This document shows, piece by piece, positions 34,401-37,164 of a stretch of 37,164 nucleotides of DNA (its first letter is position 1; each line of letters opens with the position of its first letter). The stretch covers positions 1-37,164 of the IMG/VR virus record IMGVR_UViG_3300006100_000032; one strand, written 5' to 3'. The stretch is from a virus. The translations under genes and the position numbers were made by a program. The notes beneath the pieces were generated by a model that had not been told where the DNA came from, searched no databases, and worked only from the letters and a program-made list of their open reading frames with translations.

Positions 34401-35401
34401 CTATACTCAGTACCGCCATATTTTACAATATCGTTTAATCTATAAGTTGTGTTGTTGGTCCAATTGCCGCCAGTCCAATTATCTGTACTAGCATATACAG
34501 TCCAATAAGGTTGATTATATTCTAGACCAACTTGGCTTGTACCAGTAATAGTTCCAATAGTCGTTAATGCTGAAACTGAAGAATTGGCAAAAGTTACAGA
34601 TGATGAACTGCAATTTAAAACAGTATATGTTCCATTATAACTATTAGGAGCCATACCAGCTATAGTAATAGTTGATCCTACAAGATAAGGTTGCAATATT
34701 TGATTAGCAAACGTCATAGTTACGTTTGTGCCATTTCCTGATACACCTGTAGGTACAATTGGGTTTGATAAATTAACGCTAGTATGCGGATAATTGCAAA
34801 TATAAATTAAACTATTATATCTAACAATCATTCCTAAACTATAGGCTGTATTTGGTTGCCAATTTCCTTGCCATGAATAACCGTCAAACCATAATTGCCA
34901 ATAAGGATTTGGTACGTTAGGTAGTACTTGTGTATTAATAGTATTTAAATCTGCATAGAATCCAGAGTAACTGACTCCGTTCCAAACTGTAGCAACAGCT
35001 GGTCCAGTTACTGATCCCGAAGCACCAGTGTATGTTCCTGCTAAATTGTAACTAACTGTGGTTGTACTAACATTATTGATAGTTGTAATTGCACATGTTG
35101 TTACTATAAATGTTCCGTTAAATGCTGTTTGCGTAAACCCACTTACTGTAATTGTTTGCCCAACTAAAAATGGTGCTGTTGGAATTGTTTGTGTTGCTGT
35201 GAAAGTTAATACCGCAGTACCACCTGATGCAGTCGCACTAGATACTGTAAGAGTTTGTGTAGGACTAGTACTTGTATGTCCCACTAAGCACACATAACTT
35301 TTTCCATCGTATCGAACAATATCATCTTTGGTATATGTGGTACTGCCAGCCCAAGTACCTTTCCATGTAAATCTTATTCTGTCTAATCTAAATTGAGCCA
35401 T
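28412..35401 (-). CDS. Giant tail spike/fibre A (2329 aa)
   Basis: The shorter paralog of the 2893-aa protein. Order by residue: MAQFRLDRIRFTWKGTW; eight CBM5/12-like units (about 14-677), with three YNGTF-type modules placed after the first three; VYYVSNTNGIDAPNYG with AEMYNWM and IDGVIYDMTRGGNS (about 745-860); a beta-helix-like region with IFIKDGTYNEILPITVPEN (about 1034), MFYCRNGSGIRNMTLYGLAG (about 1225), RKSPYIQNVTTFGSGCVGLK and KIRATNGNSSYGKYGVVAET (about 1270-1380); propeller-like blades with a YGNN or YGNG strand and STNG-x-(S/T)-W turns (about 1577-1857); and a C-terminal domain with STDQDGNFKVGNLF and IPTQKAIKSY (about 2130-2329). It lacks the two large inserts of spike B, so it shows the uninterrupted order. 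Its start lies 18 bp after the 119-aa gene. Probably a host-surface glycan-binding spike; catalysis is not demonstrated. Confidence 0.85.
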   Translation of the reverse strand: MAQFRLDRIRFTWKGTWAGSTTYTKDDIVRYDGKSYVCLVGHTSTSPTQTLTVSSATASGGTAVLTFTATQTIPTAPFLVGQTITVSGFTQTAFNGTFIVTTCAITTINNVSTTTVSYNLAGTYTGASGSVTGPAVATVWNGVSYSGFYADLNTINTQVLPNVPNPYWQLWFDGYSWQGNWQPNTAYSLGMIVRYNSLIYICNYPHTSVNLSNPIVPTGVSGNGTNVTMTFANQILQPYLVGSTITIAGMAPNSYNGTYTVLNCSSSSVTFANSSVSALTTIGTITGTSQVGLEYNQPYWTVYASTDNWTGGNWTNNTTYRLNDIVKYGGTEYRCTVAHVSAPAIAYINVTTVSTFSGSVTLSFQSQAIAPFIVGSTITVAGVSVSGYNGSYVVTACTTSSVTYVNSTTGAANGGTITGTSQLALEANQSSWVTLVYTDKWTTDWTVSTHYKLDDIVRYGGIVYRCIAAHLSASTIALGLENDINSWQVVAQGVDYKSSWSGSFRYKIQDVVKYGANAYVCTTYHTSGILFDASKWSIYAPGLEYRNPWDVNTRYAPGDIVKYGGYSYYSNTNNTAQVPSTDATDWTLVTFGYTINGDFSLTTQYYVGNVVRRDGQVYVCLADNIGNDPNTSASYWQLIVSGSYWLNKWILGTVYVIGDTVTYYATSYRCIQGHTANSFNNPQLDVSNTYWAVYIQGDHLEVMTNQGDITTYVANAPTALPIGTVGQVLKSTGTQIQWSTFGYINNVYYVSNTNGIDAPNYGTSLNAPFATIAYACKVVQSGAYYQNAATLITINKQWIIAEMYNWMTYQSTNSNSPFSPGAVYDPNKTQRDAEYIIDGVIYDMTRGGNSQSVASAYSFFQPGTNNFYNSNVAGEITYFIAAINQLLSLMQNAIAQSAPSQNYQALTGASSAVVSITGGSATGSLITLTFAQQSRVPFVAGETITVANVNPVSYNGTFIVTAVSSTSVSYVSTTTATYINGGTIAGSAITQTYSGQIAAESGSNTLVSSLIGIITSALTNQSTAVIPPTNTGVTSTIFIKDGTYNEILPITVPENTAIVGDELRNTIVQPSPINTSFTGTIAGSQLTVSGVSSINITGFTVNNGIATATYASQTSAPYVVGSSITLSGFVPLVTSTSANVNATFTVLTCTQTQLTFALLGTYTVSTLGVSTGGIAIGMWISAAAVLYPTQISAQVSGTPGGLGVYTVSYSQTVATSTMVGGYTTANMFYCRNGSGIRNMTLYGLAGGLGPLNTYLTQRPTAGAYVSLDPGKGPYDTSAWIFRKSPYIQNVTTFGSGCVGLKIDGSLHAGGNKSIVANDFTQVLSDGIGCWCTGPGSLTELVSVFSYYCHAGYLAELGGKIRATNGNSSYGKYGVVAETFDITEVPISASVNNRFFQAQVYSAFAGQAQNKILKLEFSNCGQNYSSATYTFAGAGLYASVIADEFRDYGIFETHLTGSSLGLGGSGYLTAGNQSSGGNTTSIYLATSDTNTALNYVGLRLVIISGTGVGQYGYIQAYNASTKLATIYTESTNQNGWDHIIAGTPIVSTLDTTTQYQIEPRLTFSSPGFTATARTIAVNNWISVAYGNNLYFALDNAGLTATSTNGTSWTSSTALSAGTWTACAYGNNIFVFVGTTTSAAYYSSGTYGSSSMPTSASWSAVTYNSIAGQFLAIATYGLTTATSSNGSSWSPAGSLVGPAAWSGVAWGSGPGVYVAVSGYSVGTGSILASNISAYSTNGATWVGTTMPSSAYWSSVAYGNGRFVSVDAGNVGTATTTKAAYSLDGITWYASTLPQAGNWVSVSYGQGLFIATGLSSSVCLTSQDGLNWTVRTLPGSTQAYNAVVFGNPTVTGNITPTWVTVAGNNVGVAVSIATGATAFARATISSGGIGVIKMQEPGSGYLATPTLTIYDPNVVSGTLAQGTTTFTVSGTSIASAGSYSNVTQLTTSGVGSGAVFTINKTGSGTTYTSLNTTVSITTAGSNYAVGDTITIPGTSLGGGGGNNLILVVGTATGTQGTFATTLCRTGTGVLANPSFVNRGTGYQTSTTTVTVSGNGFADILQGPQNLICSGITVAPTPGANLVIAGSAVQYNIVLITQLSTNIYQFQLSINLDNSLQPAHGTSVTIRVKYSQVRLTGHDFLYIGTGNFGTTNYPNVDISTALQNQQIQYNGGGRVFVVSTDQDGNFKVGNLFGVQQATGTVTISASLFNLNGITSLAIGGFSVGTNAVIINQFSTDSYFTANSDTIIPTQKAIKSYMSRAIAAGGSNAFTSLLTAGTVAVGLSNGQNEIFSTTGAAVKISNKAYFPQAGAGSQGVDGSMIAQIFFNNSNSGLL
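29375..29605 (-). repeat. GAQF-type module in spike A
   Basis: Encodes GSGAVFTINKTGSGTTY, then an SNYAVGDTITIPGTSLGGG strand and NNLILVVGTATG. It sits between a YDPN strand and RTGTGVLANPSF. In spike B the corresponding IDPN and RTGTGAIANPTF blocks are nearly contiguous, while related modules occur elsewhere in B, at 21553-21812 and 26430-26680. Confidence 0.65.
33368..35365 (-). repeat. Array of eight CBM5/12-like units in spike A
   Basis: Eight diverged units, for example DDIVRYGGIVYRCIAAHLS. They share the unit pattern of the array in spike B, and unit 6 is again the one lacking the Cys/His pair (YSYYSNTNNT). This matching loss implies the array was present before the two spikes duplicated. 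Confidence 0.7.
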
Positions 35402-35419
35402 TACTATTAACCTTTAATT

Positions 35420-35779
35420 TTATGGGTTTGTTGAGTATGTATATGTTTGATTTACTCGTGCAACAAATTCTCCGCTAGTAGGATCTAGATAATAGTTAAT
35501 ACTAATGTCGTCCCATCTAAACTGTTCGTAATTTAAATTTGCATTTATCAAATTATGATAAACATCTCTACCTTCAAAAAAATCAACACCTTCATCAAAT
35601 GATAATAAATTACCGTTTTGATCGCCAGGGTTATTTATAAACACGCTATCTGTTCCAGTTAATTGATCAACTTTTGTCAAATATAAATCACCTTGATCTG
35701 TTCTACGAAGGGCGTAAAAAAATCTAGGTCTGCCGCCTAAAATATCAGTTGATGGTGTGTTTGATCCTACATATGACAT
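35420..35779 (-). CDS. Conserved phage structural protein (119 aa)
   Basis: A small protein of unassigned role, of a type found beside giant fibre genes in T4-like marine phages. Visible parts are a Gly/Pro/Arg-rich start (SNTPSTDILGGRPRFFYALR), a LYLTKVDQL strand, an acidic stretch FDEGVDFFEGRDVYHN, and a tyrosine-rich C-terminus (YLDPTSGEFVARVNQTYTYS). It contains more charge than the fibre proteins around it, which fits a connector or assembly factor. AAGGAT precedes the ATG. It lies 10 bp after the 186-aa gene and 18 bp before spike A, so these are probably one transcript. Confidence 0.7.
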   Translation of the reverse strand: MSYVGSNTPSTDILGGRPRFFYALRRTDQGDLYLTKVDQLTGTDSVFINNPGDQNGNLLSFDEGVDFFEGRDVYHNLINANLNYEQFRWDDISINYYLDPTSGEFVARVNQTYTYSTNP

Positions 35780-35789
35780 AATTTTATCC

Positions 35790-36350
35790 TTAACTAATTT
35801 CTACCCAGCTCATTACCAAATCTAATGTATTAGAAATATTAGATGTTACAAATACATTATTGGCATTACCTAATACTAATTTTTCTCCGTTAGATACTAC
35901 TCTTAAACTTTGATAAGCAGGTACTGGAATATTTCTAATATAATATGCTGTTGTTCCTGCTAGAGTGTCTTGTAGTTGAATAGTTGCTAGCGTTGTCTCT
36001 GAACTTGTGTTAGTTAAACTAAGCCCAATAACTGTTGTAGTTGCCGAAGAATTAGAAGTTAATATAGTATTCACAATAGTACCGCCGGTAGCTGCACCAG
36101 TAGTTGAATTTGAATAAGTTACACTGCTAGTTGTTGCACCAGTTACAATATAACCGCCATTATAATTTAATACACTAATACCTGAAACATAAATGTAACT
36201 ACCAACAGCATAAGGAATTGCTGTCTGAGTTGCAAATCTTAGTGTAACATATCCCGTGCTAGGACTGCTGGCTGTGACACTAGTTACTGTTAAAGTTGTA
36301 GTAATTCCATTTATACTAGTTGCTAGTCTATTTTTAAATACTGTTGTCAT
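35790..36350 (-). CDS. Fibre-associated protein carrying one YNGTF-type module (186 aa)
   Basis: The first 90 residues are one copy of the module found repeatedly in both giant spikes: VTLRFATQTAIPYAVGSYIY, then VSGISVLNYNGGYIVTGATT and SSVTYSNSTTGAATGGTI. The remaining part (LSLTNTSSETTLATIQLQDT, then YYIRNIPVPAYQSLRVVSNG and TLDLVMSWVEIS) resembles a small T4-like structural domain and is probably the ancestral core into which the module was added between an N-terminal strand (TTVFKNRLATSINGITTTL) and the rest. GGAT is before the ATG, and it starts 3 bp after the upstream gene. Confidence 0.7.
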   Translation of the reverse strand: MTTVFKNRLATSINGITTTLTVTSVTASSPSTGYVTLRFATQTAIPYAVGSYIYVSGISVLNYNGGYIVTGATTSSVTYSNSTTGAATGGTIVNTILTSNSSATTTVIGLSLTNTSSETTLATIQLQDTLAGTTAYYIRNIPVPAYQSLRVVSNGEKLVLGNANNVFVTSNISNTLDLVMSWVEIS

Positions 36351-36353
36351 TTT

Positions 36354-37164
36354 TTATCCAAAAGTTAATACAGTTGCTATACTAATGTCGCTGGCTTGCG
36401 AGCTATTAATACCACCTGCATTACCTACAATACTGCCCCATGTTGCTCCGTTAAATACTTCAACCGCTTCTTGGTCTGTATTAAATCTAACCATGCCCGT
36501 TTGACTGTACAAAGTTGGTGGTCGATCACTAGTTCCATTTCCTGATGGAATCGTTACACCATAAGTTCCACCAAAAAGATAATATCCATAACCTGTAGAA
36601 TTAAATCGAGTAATCTGGTTAGTTGTCGTATTAGTAATACTATTTCCATTAAATTGTACTGTACCTATTGTTACACTACCAGTTCCATTTGGCGTTAAAT
36701 TTAAATTGGTATTTGAAGTATATGTACTAATTGTGTTTCCGCTAATGTCGATGTTAGTTGTTTTAAAATCAATTGTGTAAAGTTGTGTGCTATTAATATA
36801 AGCTGTATTAACACCACCTGCATAAAAATTTATTACATTATTACCTGCACCTGGAGAACTTTCAGTAGTAATATAAGTATTTCCATCAACACTTTGTACT
36901 CCGCCTAAATTTGTCCAGTAACCATTTGCATAACCTTCATATCGATTAGTAATGGTATTATACCTAATCATACCATTTGCACCAGCAGGTCGTTGGCCGG
37001 TGTTACCAACTGGTATTAGTAAACTGCCATTGTTGTTAATTATTACACTACCAGTACCCTGTGGAGTCAATACTATATTTGCATTTGAATTTACACTACT
37101 GATAATATTATTGTAAATACTTAAATTTTGAACTTGTACACTTCCGGTTCCATTGGCTGTAATA
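36354..37164 (-). CDS. Tail-fibre protein, 5' partial (runs off the window)
   Basis: The reading frame is open to the right edge, so the start codon lies beyond 37164. An apparent TTG start at 37070 is internal. It has at least 269 codons here. It contains repeated strands ending in GTGSV: TANGTGSVQVQ, LTPQGTGSVIIN and LTPNGTGSVTIG. It also has two R-P-x-x-x-x-x-G-M-(I/V)-R-(Y/F)-N-T blocks (QRPAGANGMIRYNTITNRYE and DRPPTLYSQTGMVRFNTDQE), a wall-type motif seen in phage fibre proteins with WTNLGGVQSVDGNTYI. No catalytic motif is visible. Probably a shaft or connector of the fibre complex encoded downstream. Confidence 0.78.
   Translation of the reverse strand, partial: ITANGTGSVQVQNLSIYNNIISSVNSNANIVLTPQGTGSVIINNNGSLLIPVGNTGQRPAGANGMIRYNTITNRYEGYANGYWTNLGGVQSVDGNTYITTESSPGAGNNVINFYAGGVNTAYINSTQLYTIDFKTTNIDISGNTISTYTSNTNLNLTPNGTGSVTIGTVQFNGNSITNTTTNQITRFNSTGYGYYLFGGTYGVTIPSGNGTSDRPPTLYSQTGMVRFNTDQEAVEVFNGATWGSIVGNAGGINSSQASDISIATVLTFG

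Noticed and set aside
37068-37070. TTG as the start of the rightmost gene
   Set aside because: The same frame stays open to the window edge and encodes a further copy of the GTGSV repeat upstream, so the gene is truncated by the window rather than starting here.
14313-37164. Diversity-generating retroelement acting on the fibre genes
   Set aside because: No reverse transcriptase frame and no clear template/variable repeat pair were seen in this window; the repeats present are diverged protein modules. The rest of the genome was not available.
1-37164. tRNA genes or a CRISPR array
   Set aside because: No gap is long enough for an array, and no tRNA-like cloverleaf with a CCA end was noticed in the intergenic gaps; no dedicated scan could be run.
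3-37164. Bacterial chromosomal or prophage region
   Set aside because: The dense virion gene content, T4-type late promoters, gp14/gp15-like pair and lack of integrase or housekeeping genes fit a lytic myovirus better.

Overview
The window looks like part of the tail and host-recognition region of a T4-like marine myovirus (Caudoviricetes). Three things support this. The left end encodes neck and tail-completion proteins recognisable as relatives of T4 gp14 and gp15. The rest is dominated by very large Thr/Ser/Gly/Asn-rich tail-fibre and tail-spike proteins of the type carried by T4-like phages of marine bacteria (cyanophage and pelagiphage relatives). The DNA is AT-rich and tightly packed, and several genes are preceded by T4-type late promoter octamers. 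The host cannot be read from the window. I saw no tRNA, rRNA, CRISPR, integrase or transposase.

Layout. (1) Plus strand, 3-3336: gp14-like neck protein, gp15-like sheath terminator with a long C-terminal extension, and a Nudix hydrolase. (2) A bidirectional terminator at 3338-3364. (3) Minus strand, 10487 down to 3369: a four-gene fibre operon behind a late-type promoter. (4) A 104-bp divergent control region at 10488-10591. (5) Plus strand, 10592-14285: a three-gene enzyme cassette (GT9-like glycosyltransferase, SGNH-hydrolase-like protein, NodU/CmcH-type carbamoyltransferase). (6) A second bidirectional terminator at 14285-14311. (7) Minus strand, from beyond 37164 down to 14313: a long structural cluster. 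In transcription order it holds a partial fibre protein, a 186-aa protein, a 119-aa protein, two giant paralogous spikes (2329 and 2893 aa), two paralogous 108-aa proteins, a 109-aa protein, and then an alternating set of three cysteine-rich glycine-rich proteins and two tail-assembly-chaperone-like proteins. No gene-free stretch exceeds about 105 bp.

How the genes may work together. The minus-strand genes appear to build an elaborate set of fibres and spikes. The two giants combine eight carbohydrate-binding-like modules, a beta-helix-type region, a propeller-like repeat region and a shared C-terminal domain. The Gly/Cys-rich proteins are candidates for distal adhesins, with the chaperone-like proteins interleaved. 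The plus-strand enzyme cassette could decorate or alter a glycan (virion, host surface or nucleotide/DNA); its substrate cannot be decided here. The most notable signals are the extreme Cys content of the Gly-rich trio, protein modules that occur at non-homologous positions in the two giant paralogs, and three late promoters placed exactly 21 nt from their start codons.
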